From positions 1-64,000 of the forward strand of contig JAVYIG010007498.1 of assembly GCA_035222895.1 (NCBI GenBank): 64,000 bases of DNA, written 5' to 3'. A program made the translations under genes and the position numbers. Below the pieces are notes generated by a model. It did no database searches, had not been told where the DNA came from, and saw only the letters and a program-made list of their open reading frames with translations. Positions 61,201-64,000 of this stretch are shown here, in pieces (the first letter of the stretch is position 1; each line of letters starts with the position of its first letter). Origin of the DNA: Strongylocentrotus droebachiensis (lineage: Eukaryota > Echinodermata > Echinoidea > Camarodonta > Strongylocentrotidae).

Positions 61201-63754
61201 TACCGTATTTGCCGGCGTTAAGGCCGCAGTATTTTTGGAAGAGAAAATATCAAAAAGTCGGGGTGCGGCCTATGCGACGAAAGAGTAAAAACAAATTTAA
61301 AAAGTAAGTCAAAACCAGCACGAATTTGCACATATGGGACTAGATCTACGAACGGTACAATAACTATACATTTCCACACATCTTACCGACAATTTTATCT
61401 TGCATTGTTGACATGAAGACGAAAATAAACTTTCAAAAACAACATCTGCCGATAGATCTTGATCTAAGTTCGTGCCAATGCATTGCAAAAGTAAAAGAAG
61501 GGCCCGTTTAACGGAGCTGCCGCGAAGCATCCAGCACGGGAAGTCGATATTTTGGATCCATTTCAATACACAAGAGAGAGGCGCAATGTATACATCACAA
61601 AAAACTACATAAGCTAGCATCAGTGGGGGATGGCCGAGTGGTCTAAGGCGGTGATTTTAGTCAAATCAACATTTTTATGCAGATCAAATCCTGACTTCGA
61701 CAAAAAGTTTTTTTTTTTTTTTTTTTTAATTTCAAAATCGGGGATGCGGCCTTATCGCCGGCAACTACGGTATACAGGTAAGTGAACTTATCTCTCTGTG
61801 CGCGCTAAATTAAGCCTAACAACAATCTTGAAATGAATTATCTTTACATCAAATAATAACGAGATAGGAGTTTGTTTGTATAAAACAAATGATGCATGTT
61901 TTCATTTGTTCATTACAGGATCTATCTACTCTTGTTGAGGAAATTTATGCATCTATCGAAAAAAGCCTTCGGGCTTTGTCCGATAGATGCAAACAGCCTT
62001 CACTCGAGTGCAGATAGATCATAGAATGAGCTCCTTTGCGTGCATCATTTGTATAATATTGGACTCCAGAAAATTTGAAATATTAGTATAATACTAACCG
62101 ATAAGTTTGACACTGCAAGATTCAGTGTCTGGAATAGAAGATTCAGGCAAAGAAATGGCAATCTGCTCATGCTGAAAGCCCTCCCCAAATATAGGACCTG
62201 GGCCTGCACAGAAACATTTTCAAAGAAAACAAAAGCATTATTTTTACCCAAAGCGTGATCCACAACTCTGTATTTACTTAGAGGAAAGGGGAATGACTGT
62301 ACTCAAACCTGCATATAACAATAATCTAACCCGCTTTTGCCCCCTCCCTCCTTTCAATTACATGTATAACTGCACTATTAACACTGAAGTCTACATTATG
62401 TTAAAAAGAGTGGGTAAATGATAGATTTTGTTTTAAATACATCTTTCCTGGTGTAAATGTATCTAGTTGGTTTAATAACAAAAAAATGATAATCATCCTT
62501 TTTTTTCTCTTTCACAATACTTTACAAAGATACTGTTCTGGACAGCATTCATCACGAAAACATGTTTCGCTCTTGATGTAAGGGGTTCCATGTCCCTATA
62601 CTGTATAAAAAAAAATGTGTTTCAAATGTTACTTCTACAAATAGATATTGAGGTATGAATATATTATCAGTAAAGAGTAAAATGACTTGTTTAATACAAT
62701 AGTTGACTAATGCTTACAGGCCCGCATAGATTAGGGTGCTCACGGATGCAAAGTCGGAATTTGGTTCCGTAGGTAACATTTTATATTATCCTTTATTTTC
62801 TTCATACACCTTACCCTTTCAAGATACTATGTCCCTTTTGGAGCCAACATCAAATTCTGCAGAACTTTGCAGGAATTATGAATGTGTCATGTGTGTCCTA
62901 CTTGTGAAATTTAAACGTTAGCAGTGTCCTAGTATTCAAATTATGCAAGGAAACCCATTTACTGACAGACACTATTGGGTGACTGCCTGACATCTTTTTT
63001 CTTTGGTAATAACATACATAAAATGAGCTGTAACAGGTACATGAGTATTTGTCTACATCAATAACCCACTACCGGTACTTGTAATGGACAAAATCAAACT
63101 GATTGGATCTTTGTGCAGCACAAAACGTACGACCATTTGATACAAGGGTCTGAAAATAATAATAATAATAGTGGGTTTTTGTATAATCAGACTATTACTT
63201 ATTGTGATTGTAATCACTTATGTCGATTTGACAACTGATGGTCGTTATTTTCCCACAAAAGCCATTATCAAACCCTTTTGTTTTGAGGGAGGTTCTAAAT
63301 AGGTATTGTCTTTCAAATGCCTTTGGAATTTAACCTTTTAATTTTGTTGACCTGCAAATGGGACAATATAGTACCTTAAACTTTTAGAATGTGAGGTAAA
63401 GTTTTAAAAGTTGATTTTATACATTTCAGCTATAGGTGATTGGTACATTTCTCTCCTTCGTAAAATAAAAATTGCCTTTGCAACATGAACTCTGTTAATA
63501 ACTGGAGGTCCTGAAACAATTACTGGTAAGCTATCAAATATTTATACAGTTAACAAAATATGCTGTAACATAAGACATTTTTCTGTTAAGGATGACTCCT
63601 AGTAATTTAAAATTAAACCTGTGATTTCATACAAATTGACTTTACCTTGGGCCAAGCTGTTATTAGGGGACGGTGTTGTGACATCATCAGTGAACATTAC
63701 TCTCCCAGGATTCAGGGTCACAGATCTACTTTTCCTCTGCATAACTCCTTGAGA
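25137..63754 (-). CDS. C3: Complement C3-like thioester protein, 3' part of gene (19 exons)
   Basis: Nineteen exons join in frame from 63754 to the stop at 25137 and give 768 residues. In order: end of the CUB/linker part (1-72); thioester domain with GCGEQ (Cys 96, Gln 99) and VIHQEMI (His 209, 113 residues later, close to the 116 of human C3); CUB second part (about 398-460); last macroglobulin domain with TMSI-like [13 protein letters not shown]; and a C345C/NTR-like domain (584-768) with about eleven Cys. The C345C domain excludes A2M and CD109, so this is a C3/C4/C5-type protein. In the family the thioester bonds to microbial surfaces after cleavage. The His suggests the C3/C4B-type chemistry that prefers hydroxyls. 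The 5' half, including signal peptide, anaphylatoxin and chain-processing sites, is outside the window. Introns are GT-AG, except the one after exon 15, which is GC-AG. Confidence 0.95.
25610..25640. repeat. Poly-G tract
   Basis: A run of about 20 G, one of many homopolymer tracts here. Assembly length is likely unreliable. Confidence 0.8.
26193..26343 (-). CDS. C3: C3-like exon 18 (C345C)
   Basis: The acceptor is GATGAAATAG|GAGATG and the donor GGAAAG|GTACAT. It encodes [19 protein letters not shown] and [20 protein letters not shown]. The C-x-C and the FLLVG strand match the C345C fold (RTFISPIKC and HYLMWG in human C3). Confidence 0.95.
26555..26757. mobile_element. MITE of the GGGCCC...AAAGAGTTG family, copy 1
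   Basis: TGGGCCCGTCTTATAAAGAG at the left mirrors CAACTCTTTATCAAAGG at the right. Inside are CTGCAAACTTGCGATTGATT and its inverse. Copies are at 33607-33740 and 38173-38336. Confidence 0.7.
26880..27011 (-). mobile_element. Probable LINE 3' tail, interrupted by a MITE
   Basis: Read on the - strand it ends GTGGAAATAAACTAAAATTG, like 3' ends of CR1/L2-type LINEs in marine animals. A similar A/T and CAA-rich stretch (27763-27850) continues beyond the inserted piggyBac-like MITE. Confidence 0.35.
27016..27758. mobile_element. piggyBac-like MITE with poly-G/poly-C arm
   Basis: TTAA|CCCTATTTAGCC at the left and GGGCTAAATAGGG|TTAA at the right. The TTAA duplication and CCC start are piggyBac hallmarks. 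The inside ends with GGCCGAGATCATAGGGGGG and a poly-C run, shared with 47335-47918. Its left third also occurs inverted at 56095-56330. Confidence 0.8.
28130..28300 (+). repeat. Minisatellite TAGTTGTCCTAGGGGG
   Basis: About eight diverged 15-17-bp units (GGTAGTTGTC...GGGG), with poly-G expansions. Confidence 0.8.
28580..28663 (-). CDS. C3: C3-like exon 17 (C345C)
   Basis: The acceptor is TTCTTGCAG|CACTC and the donor AAACAG|GTGAGT. It encodes [19 protein letters not shown] and TVLNPIKT, the central strands of the C345C domain. Both ends are phase 1. Confidence 0.93.
29011..29085 (+). mobile_element. tRNA-like sequence, probable SINE head
   Basis: GTCTCTG and CAGAGAC would form an acceptor stem. 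GTGGTATAATGGTTTAGTA resembles an A-box region and GTGGATTCCCAGC a degenerate B box (TGGTTCGAATCC expected). The B box is broken, so a working tRNA is unlikely. Confidence 0.5.
29195..29650 (+). mobile_element. TTAAAGGGACTTTGTAAC repeat, copy 1
   Basis: Runs from TTAAAGGGACTTTGTAACAT to the GGGTGCCTCCCATCGACGCC block. The inverted second copy is at 59690-60125, with matching GGCGTCGATGGGAGG and AACAATGTTACAAAGTCCC. Confidence 0.75.
29870..29953 (-). CDS. C3: C3-like exon 16 (C345C)
   Basis: The acceptor is TTTCTTACAG|AATACTG and the donor TTATG|GTAAAT. It encodes [20 protein letters not shown] then CASHSSY. It enters at phase 1, which fits only if the intron before it starts with GC. Confidence 0.93.
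30108..30290. mobile_element. Foldback repeat with three TTAGGG units
   Basis: GGCGTTATTTTTTCGG and GGCACAGATTGGGG are mirrored by CCCCAATCTGTGCCGC and AAAATAACGCC. TTAGGGTTAGGGTTAGGG lies at about 30188-30205 in the loop. Confidence 0.6.
30291..31100 (+). repeat. Degenerate array of ATAAGTGCCCCTTTTC units
   Basis: About 30 diverged units of 25-28 bp built on AAGTGCCCCTTTTC and CTCTGATAAGTGCC fill about 800 bp. No long monomer higher order is visible by eye. Confidence 0.8.
31101..32480. other. Intron sequence, nothing recognised
   Basis: Short frames at 31756-32194 show no motif. A poly-T run lies at 32299-32319. Confidence 0.4.
32478..32505 (+). repeat. ATT microsatellite beside the GC donor
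   Basis: About nine ATT units lie 7 bp from the C3-like exon 15 donor on the intron side. Confidence 0.8.
32514..32612 (-). CDS. C3: C3-like exon 15 (start of C345C), GC donor
   Basis: The acceptor is TGTTTGCAG|AGAAATC. It encodes [20 protein letters not shown] then [12 protein letters not shown]. It matches the CTRFYHPE and CRCAEENC region of human C3. The donor is TTAG|GCAAGT (GC at 32513-32512). Using the GT four bases later instead would give a stop codon in exon 16. Confidence 0.93.
   Translation of the reverse strand, partial: RNLARYSTSLVQAVPSCQRFALKMNVSALVDP
33607..33740. mobile_element. MITE of the GGGCCC...AAAGAGTTG family, copy 2
   Basis: CCCCATCTTACAAAGAGTTG is mirrored by CAACTCTTTGTACGACAGGG. 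The inside GACTGCAAACTTGATTGATT matches the copy at 26555. Confidence 0.7.
33765..34270 (+). mobile_element. LINE reverse-transcriptase remnant, L1/Tx1-like
   Basis: The + frame reads [20 protein letters not shown] (the (Y/F)ADD catalytic motif with its first residue changed), then [27 protein letters not shown] and [18 protein letters not shown]. Several stops and shifts break it. It is antisense to the C3-like gene, in its intron 14. Confidence 0.75.
34468..34573 (-). CDS. C3: C3-like exon 14 (end of last macroglobulin domain)
   Basis: The acceptor is GTTTCCTAG|ATTCCG and the donor CCCAG|GTAATT. It encodes [20 protein letters not shown] then [15 protein letters not shown]. Human C3 has SEDDCLAFKVHQYF and AVKVYAYYN. 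Decayed copies of its first part follow at 34615-34960. Confidence 0.95.
34615..34960 (-). pseudogene. Three decayed tandem copies of the exon 14 acceptor region
   Basis: A unit of about 108 bp, running from within exon 14 across its acceptor into the intron, is repeated about three times. Shared marks on the + strand are TTCCTA, GCAGATTTGGC-like GCAAGGTTTGGCTGAAAAA, AACACAGATCTTTC, and AGAGACAAATATTACAAAG (compare AGGAAACAAATATTACAAAG beside the real exon). The copies have small indels that break the frame, so they are pseudo-exons. Confidence 0.75.
35204..35275 (-). CDS. C3: C3-like exon 13
   Basis: The acceptor is CTTTTTTCAG|GTGGTG and the donor GATACG|GTAAGG. It encodes [20 protein letters not shown] then YLDT. 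Human C3 has the matching LANGVDRYISKYE and LIIYLDKV. Confidence 0.95.
35396..35415. repeat. TA microsatellite
   Basis: About ten TA units. Confidence 0.8.
35875..36010 (+). mobile_element. tRNA-derived SINE
   Basis: GGCGTCGTGGTACAGTGATTC resembles a tRNA 5' part and CAGTTTGAATCTCAGCAC a B box. ATCCTTTGGCTAGACAATAG is the family core. AATAATAATT follows. Confidence 0.6.
36085..36393. mobile_element. Inverted-repeat MITE 15 bp from a splice donor
   Basis: GGTGTTTCATAAAGATCCTT and AAGTTGGACTTACAATTATGG are mirrored by CCATAATTGTTAAGTCCAAC and GGATCTTTGAGAAACACCCC. The right end is about 15 bp from the donor of C3-like exon 12 (36408). Confidence 0.8.
36409..36514 (-). CDS. C3: C3-like exon 12 (last macroglobulin domain)
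   Basis: The acceptor is TTGATTGAAG|CTACAA and the donor AAACAG|GTAAGG. It encodes [20 protein letters not shown] then [15 protein letters not shown]. It matches RGDQDATMSILDISMMTGF of human C3. Confidence 0.95.
36836..37372 (+). mobile_element. LINE C-terminal fragment preceded by three 120-bp tandem units
   Basis: GAACCTTGAGGTAGTAGGTG recurs at about 36837, 36957 and 37077, so the period is 120 bp. The last unit runs into a frame with [16 protein letters not shown], the Cys-rich end typical of RTE/Jockey-like reverse-transcriptase ORFs, and [12 protein letters not shown] in a shifted frame just before it. The fragment is broken. Confidence 0.65.
37943..38075 (-). mobile_element. tRNA-derived SINE, 3' part
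   Basis: TTACCCCAGCTTTCGCCAAG and TATCTTGCCAAAGGACACAA match the SINE at 24845-25068. Confidence 0.6.
38173..38336. mobile_element. MITE of the GGGCCC...AAAG family, diverged copy 3
   Basis: AGGGCCCCATAACACAAAGG mirrors TTAGGTTACAGGCCCAGG. GGTTTGCAATCAATTGCAAA mirrors TTTTGCAACCGATTGCAAC. Confidence 0.6.
38439..38575 (-). CDS. C3: C3-like exon 11 (CUB to macroglobulin)
   Basis: The acceptor is TTCCCCCAAG|GTGGAG and the donor CACAAG|GTAAAT. It encodes [20 protein letters not shown] and [18 protein letters not shown] lines up with CNKFDLKV, and ITVCT with LEICTRY, of human C3. Confidence 0.95.
38636..38765. mobile_element. SINE-like repeat fragment
   Basis: CATTAATCCTCATTACCAAG and the GTCGGTCCCCTGG region match, inverted, the fragment at 7690-7810. 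Confidence 0.5.
39896..40288 (+). mobile_element. TTAAAGGGA MITE, fullest copy
   Basis: TTAAAGGGATCCGGTAAC at the left mirrors GTTAAACAATCTCTTTAA at the right. It includes GATTTAGCTCATGCTACAAT and TATCAAGATATTTATGATTG, shared with 7515-7660 and 9246-9660. Confidence 0.75.
40320..40775 (-). mobile_element. LINE reverse-transcriptase remnant, CR1/L2/Jockey-like
   Basis: On the - strand: [20 protein letters not shown] and LDF, then after shifts [20 protein letters not shown] and [10 protein letters not shown], then [10 protein letters not shown]. These are the standard RT blocks (FR.GHST, CGVPQGSILGPLLF, FADDT). The catalytic (F/Y)ADD reads FADA, and frameshifts are present. Confidence 0.8.
40972..41037 (-). 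CDS. C3: C3-like exon 10
   Basis: The acceptor is CTTTTACAG|GTGTCA and the donor GCAAAT|GTAGGT. It encodes [20 protein letters not shown] then AN. The [16 protein letters not shown] strand matches VTAEGKGQGTLSVV of human C3. Both ends are phase 0. Confidence 0.9.
41763..42324. mobile_element. TA-flanked MITE CCGTATTTGCCGGCG, copy 1
   Basis: The left end CCGTATTTGCCGGCGTAAAG and right end GCCGGCAAATACGG are inverted and flanked by TA. Inner arms AAAGTCGGGGTGCGGCC mirror the GGGGGTGCGGCCTATGCGG region. It carries a tRNA-Leu-like segment at 42172-42254. Confidence 0.85.
42172..42254 (+). other. Degenerate tRNA-Leu-like segment inside a MITE
   Basis: GATGGCCGAGCGGTCTAAGG is the D-arm of Leu/Ser-type tRNAs. 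TTCAGGT would give a CAG (Leu) anticodon. The T arm (GGGTTAATATTCC where GGGTTCGAATCCC is expected) is mutated, so it is probably not a working gene. Confidence 0.55.
43161..44521 (+). mobile_element. Harbinger-like non-autonomous element, 1.36 kb
   Basis: Ends TGCTACGTTTACACTATGTT and its inverse (to 44521) extend about 40 bp through GGCGGCCACGGC. TAA flanks both sides (43158-43160, 44522-44524), as for PIF/Harbinger. The inside has many short CACGTTTTGTCACGG-type repeats pointing both ways. A frame from 43754 starts with a Pro/Glu-rich segment ([16 protein letters not shown]) and, after a shift, reads [16 protein letters not shown], which resembles a MADF/Myb-like DNA-binding start. It is truncated. 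Confidence 0.75.
44871..45366 (+). mobile_element. GATGCCTCC element, short copy
   Basis: Begins ACTAGATGGATCTTCGACTG and CGCGCAGTAGAAGATGATGC, then repeats blocks with TGACCTCATGACCC and ATCCATC(A/G)AT. It ends GCGGAGGCATAA. A longer copy is at 51107-52394 and a third starts at 63952. Confidence 0.75.
45557..45709 (-). CDS. C3: C3-like exon 9 (end of thioester domain, CUB)
   Basis: The acceptor is GGTATGAAG|GATACC, with a poor pyrimidine tract, and the donor GTGGAT|GTAAGT. It encodes [20 protein letters not shown] and [34 protein letters not shown] is the classic junction in A2M/C3 proteins. A frame continuing upstream exists but has no homology. Confidence 0.93.
45710..46740. other. Intron sequence, nothing recognised
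   Basis: AT-rich. The + frame at 45893-46102 has no motif I can name. Confidence 0.4.
46741..46955 (-). CDS. C3: C3-like exon 8 (thioester domain helices)
   Basis: The acceptor is TTGGACTTTTAG|ATACTGG and the donor ACCCAG|GTGATT, a weak donor. It encodes [20 protein letters not shown] and [19 protein letters not shown]. This is the YGGG(F/Y).STQ signature of the thioester domain. Confidence 0.95.
47335..47918. mobile_element. piggyBac-like MITE with poly-G/poly-C arms
   Basis: TTAACCCTTACTGTACTGGG (47331-47350) is exactly inverted at 47903-47922. TTAA is the likely target duplication. GGGCCTGGGAGGCCCC near the left and GGGCCTCCCAGGCCCC near the right are poly-G/C palindromes. GGCCGAGATCATAGGGGG is shared with 27016-27758. 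Confidence 0.85.
48089..48551. mobile_element. Inverted-repeat MITE AGGCTGTGTCACAC
   Basis: AGGCTGTGTCACACAGAAAA and ATCCAG at the left mirror ATCCGGATTTTTGCCC and GTGTGACACTGCCTAT at the right. The inside repeats GATAACTAAAATCC(A/G)GATTT. Confidence 0.75.
48760..48925 (-). CDS. C3: C3-like exon 7 (thioester domain helices)
   Basis: The acceptor is TTTCTTACAG|AAAATT and the donor GAAGATG|GTGCGT. It encodes [20 protein letters not shown] and [17 protein letters not shown]. It matches [20 protein letters not shown] and AIAGYALAQMG of human C3. Confidence 0.95.
49151..50397 (+). repeat. Minisatellite, about 27 units of 45-48 bp, derived from LINE coding sequence
   Basis: The unit is GATTGGATAGTCTGCAGAGA then TGGCTTGAGGAGAGAGG(A/G)G and TGTTAT. 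Right-hand units have three extra bases (TTAATATG) and are 48 bp. Because 45 and 48 are multiples of three, several frames stay open for hundreds of codons. In one + frame each unit reads [14 protein letters not shown] then stop. This matches [14 protein letters not shown] in the LINE at 56630-57408. It fills intron 6 of the C3-like gene. Confidence 0.93.
50398..50470 (+). mobile_element. LINE 3' end remnant at the minisatellite edge
   Basis: GGAATGGAGTTAATGTTGAA then GATATGGCTCCTAGAGAGAG parallels the LINE 3' end at about 57316-57415 (GATATGGCACTTAGAGAGAG), with an internal deletion. Confidence 0.7.
50542..50628 (-). CDS. C3: C3-like exon 6 (thioester domain)
   Basis: The acceptor is GTTTATCAG|GGAGCT and the donor AACCAG|GTAATG. 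It encodes [20 protein letters not shown] then RNLLVPANQ, matching [15 protein letters not shown] of human C3. Both ends are phase 0. Confidence 0.95.
51107..52394 (+). mobile_element. GATGCCTCC element, long copy with TGACCTTTGACC tandem units
   Basis: Starts AAACTAGATGGAATTCGACT and CGCGCAGTCGAAAATGATGC. It ends in GACGGACGGACGTACGGACG, then ATGATGCCTCCGGCACC and GGCGGAGGCATAATAA. In between, a unit of about 150-155 bp (TGACCCTTGACCTTTGACCT, ACGTGCTCCAAAATCTAATC, AGGTTCTTGAGATAT-like) repeats at least five times. It lies in C3-like intron 5. Confidence 0.85.
53130..53289 (-). CDS. C3: C3-like exon 5 (thioester domain, catalytic-type His)
   Basis: The acceptor is TTGTTACAG|GTTGAC and the donor ATGATT|GTGAGT. 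It encodes [38 protein letters not shown] and QQVIHQEMI. The His in VIHQEMI aligns with human C3 His1126 (DAPVIHQEMIGG), with the following Glu also kept. This is the version that transfers the thioester acyl group to hydroxyls. Confidence 0.97.
53715..53945. other. GC-rich island of unknown origin
   Basis: About 230 bp rich in CG dinucleotides stand out from AT-rich flanks, with frames open on both strands (+ [13 protein letters not shown], - [12 protein letters not shown]). I recognise no family. It may be part of a recent insertion together with the direct repeats that follow. Confidence 0.5.
53958..54190 (+). repeat. Two diverged direct repeats of about 125 bp
   Basis: GACTCAC...GGATGTAAC-like, then CTTACCC, then TCTTGCTATATGA(T/A)ATGCTTTGTAG, occur at 53976-54063 and 54092-54183. 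They lie directly after the GC-rich island. Confidence 0.65.
54727..54918. mobile_element. Hairpin MITE with TCGGCTTTGCCTCGG loop
   Basis: GTTCATACCGGCCCTTCTA and CTATCACCCC are mirrored by GGGGTGATAGAAGGGCTGG and TATGAAC. The outer arms ACAAATATGGACTGCTC and GAGCAGTCAATATTTGT also pair. The loop is CCTCGGCTTTGCCTCGG. Confidence 0.8.
54919..55780. other. Intron sequence, nothing recognised
   Basis: Purine-rich and AT-rich; no gene, RNA or repeat family recognised. Confidence 0.4.
55988..56063 (-). CDS. C3: C3-like exon 4 (thioester domain)
   Basis: The acceptor is TTCCTTGTAG|GAGTCG and the donor ACATG|GTAAGT. It encodes [20 protein letters not shown] then PGST, matching [20 protein letters not shown] of human C3. 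Confidence 0.95.
56095..56330 (-). mobile_element. Fragment of the piggyBac-like MITE filling C3-like intron 3
   Basis: Reverse complement of roughly 27030-27280. Shared on the - strand are TTTTTGTGATTT(A/G)TGTACA, AAAACATATGGAAAT, GATAAAACAT(T/G)GGTTATTTG and GAGTCTTGCGCATCTTTT. It ends about 30 bp before the exon 4 acceptor. Confidence 0.75.
56365..56553 (-). CDS. C3: C3-like exon 3 (thioester site GCGEQ)
   Basis: The acceptor is TTTGAACAG|GTAACC and the donor GCTGATG|GTAATG. It encodes [20 protein letters not shown] and [20 protein letters not shown]. Cys and Gln of GCGEQ form the internal thioester. [16 protein letters not shown] is closest in wording to C4/C3-type proteins. Confidence 0.98.
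56630..57408 (+). mobile_element. LINE reverse-transcriptase C-terminal ORF, 5' truncated
   Basis: An open frame from about 56635 to TAG at 57406. It starts [20 protein letters not shown], then [68 protein letters not shown] and [20 protein letters not shown]. This is the end of an RT of the kind often labelled endonuclease-reverse transcriptase in animal genomes. It keeps the thumb and C-terminal part but lacks the catalytic core. It is uninterrupted, so the copy is fairly young. It lies antisense in C3-like intron 2. Confidence 0.9.
57476..57825. mobile_element. TTAA-flanked MITE, full-length copy A3
   Basis: TTAA|AGGTAAAG at the left and CTTTACCT|TTAA at the right. The inside (GACCAGTATTGGAAACGCCC, CTGTGAGAGATATAGGGTAG, CTAGATGATCAACC) is shared with 3990-4330 and 22545-22740. 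Confidence 0.8.
58109..58650. mobile_element. Foldback element GGGTGTTTCATAAAG
   Basis: CTACAAATGATTTGAGTATG and AAGAGCC are mirrored by GCTCTTCATATTCAAGTC and ATTTGTAAAG. GGGTGTTTCATAAAGCTG resembles the end of the MITE at 36085. Confidence 0.65.
59690..60125 (-). mobile_element. TTAAAGGGACTTTGTAAC repeat, inverted copy 2
   Basis: Matches 29195-29650 in reverse: GGCGTCGATGGGAGGCG, TGGGAGAATTAAGGAATCGA and AACAATGTTACAAAGTCCCT. Confidence 0.75.
60312..60973. mobile_element. TA-flanked MITE CCGTATTTGCCGGCG, copy 2
   Basis: The same ends as 41763-42324, TA on both sides. The inside (GACATGAAGACGAAAATAAA, ACATCTGCCGATGGATCTTG) is shared with copy 3. The tRNA-like cargo is absent, and the right inner part is a CT-rich tract. 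Confidence 0.85.
61203..61770. mobile_element. TA-flanked MITE CCGTATTTGCCGGCG, copy 3
   Basis: The same family, TA-flanked, only about 230 bp from copy 2. The right end is CGCCGGCAACTACGG. It contains a tRNA-like segment at 61624-61707. Confidence 0.85.
61624..61707 (+). other. Degenerate tRNA-Leu-like segment inside a MITE
   Basis: GATGGCCGAGTGGTCTAAGG matches the D-arm seen at 42172. The T arm (GATCAAATCCTGACTTCGAC) is decayed. Confidence 0.5.
61878..62056. mobile_element. Hairpin MITE ACAAATGATGCATG, copy 2
   Basis: Ends TTTGTATAAAACAAATGATG and TGCATCATTTGTATAATAT are inverted. The centre CGAAAAAAGCCTTCGGGCTT, then GTCCGATAGATGC, forms a loop. It ends about 42 bp from the donor of C3-like exon 2. 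Confidence 0.75.
62099..62203 (-). CDS. C3: C3-like exon 2 (linker into thioester domain)
   Basis: The acceptor is TTTCTGTGCAG|GCCCAG and the donor CTTATCG|GTTAGT. It encodes [20 protein letters not shown] then [14 protein letters not shown]. The SIPDTES segment matches QVPDTESETRI of human C3, just before the thioester domain. Confidence 0.93.
62210..63640. other. Intron 1 as seen, nothing recognised
   Basis: AT-rich. Only an AAT microsatellite near 63157-63170 was noted. Confidence 0.4.
63646..63754 (-). CDS. C3: C3-like exon 1 as seen (CUB/linker); gene continues off window
   Basis: The acceptor is TTTGTGAACAG|TCTCAAG and the donor GCCCAAG|GTAAAG. It encodes [20 protein letters not shown] then [16 protein letters not shown]. 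It matches [20 protein letters not shown] of human C3. The acceptor shows more exons lie to the right. Confidence 0.88.
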
Positions 63755-63951
63755 CTGTTCACAAACAACAATCAAATAAGTTAAACCGCAAATTCAGCCA
63801 GAAAATTACTAACTGTGCGGAGCTATAACCAATAATGATCTGCCAAACATCACAATGACTTTGTACGTTTATAAATCATCAAAACCATATACCTGTACAT
63901 GGAATGATACTGGTACATGGAGTTGTACCCCCCTTAAAATAAAAAGAAGAA

Positions 63952-64000
63952 AACTTGATGATCTTCGACTACGTGCAGTAAAAAATGATGCCTCCACCAT
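63952..64000 (+). mobile_element. GATGCCTCC element, cut by the window edge
   Basis: AAACTTGATGATCTTCGACT, ACGTGCAGTAAAAAATGATG and CCTCCACCAT match the start of the copies at 44871 and 51107. Confidence 0.7.

Noticed and set aside
25137-63754. Alternative identity as alpha-2-macroglobulin or CD109
   Set aside because: The C-terminal Cys-rich C345C domain and the C3/C4-like wording around GCGEQ fit the complement C3/C4/C5 group instead.

Overview
This is a window of an intron-rich, AT-rich, repeat-dense animal genome, most likely a marine invertebrate deuterostome. I favour an echinoderm. The reasons are a C3-type complement gene with small phase-varied exons, a vertebrate-like TRMT1L, and very many short inverted-repeat transposons (MITEs), SINEs and poly-G tracts. 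The species cannot be fixed from the sequence alone. Nothing here looks bacterial or viral.

Two protein-coding genes can be assembled exon by exon, with splice sites and phases that agree at every junction. They converge tail to tail. (1) TRMT1L, a tRNA guanine-N2-methyltransferase-like gene, lies on the + strand. Nine exons are seen from about 1938 to the stop at 17937 (539 residues counted from the first in-frame Met). The N-terminal zinc-finger part lies outside the window or was not found. (2) A complement C3-like thioester protein lies on the - strand. Its last nineteen coding exons run from 63754 down to the stop at 25137 (768 residues). They encode the end of the CUB/linker region, the thioester domain with GCGEQ and a catalytic-type His, the second CUB part, the last macroglobulin domain and a C-terminal C345C/NTR-like domain. 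The 5' half (signal peptide, first macroglobulin domains, anaphylatoxin) lies beyond the right edge. Each gene has one intron with a GC-AG boundary that the reading frame requires.

Layout: 1-760 pyrimidine/poly-G tandem repeats; 1.4-3.9 kb hAT-like and Mutator-like non-autonomous elements and simple repeats; 1.9-17.9 kb TRMT1L with its introns; 17.9-25.1 kb intergenic, with SINEs and MITEs; 25.1-63.8 kb the C3-like gene, whose introns are packed with mobile DNA. That mobile DNA includes piggyBac-like, Harbinger-like and TA-flanked MITEs, four LINE fragments, a 1.25-kb minisatellite, and TGACCTTTGACC-rich elements.

The points most worth checking are these. The minisatellite at 49.15-50.4 kb is an amplified piece of a LINE reverse-transcriptase C-terminus. 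A decayed tandem copy series of C3-like exon 14 sits beside the real exon. The TRMT1L exon at 6225-6678 has its splice donor duplicated in tandem. A MITE makes up most of the intron inside the thioester domain. One TA-flanked MITE family carries tRNA-Leu-like cargo. The long open frames at 48.9-50.5 kb are repeat artefacts, not genes. I found no clear evidence of a wholly new biological system.
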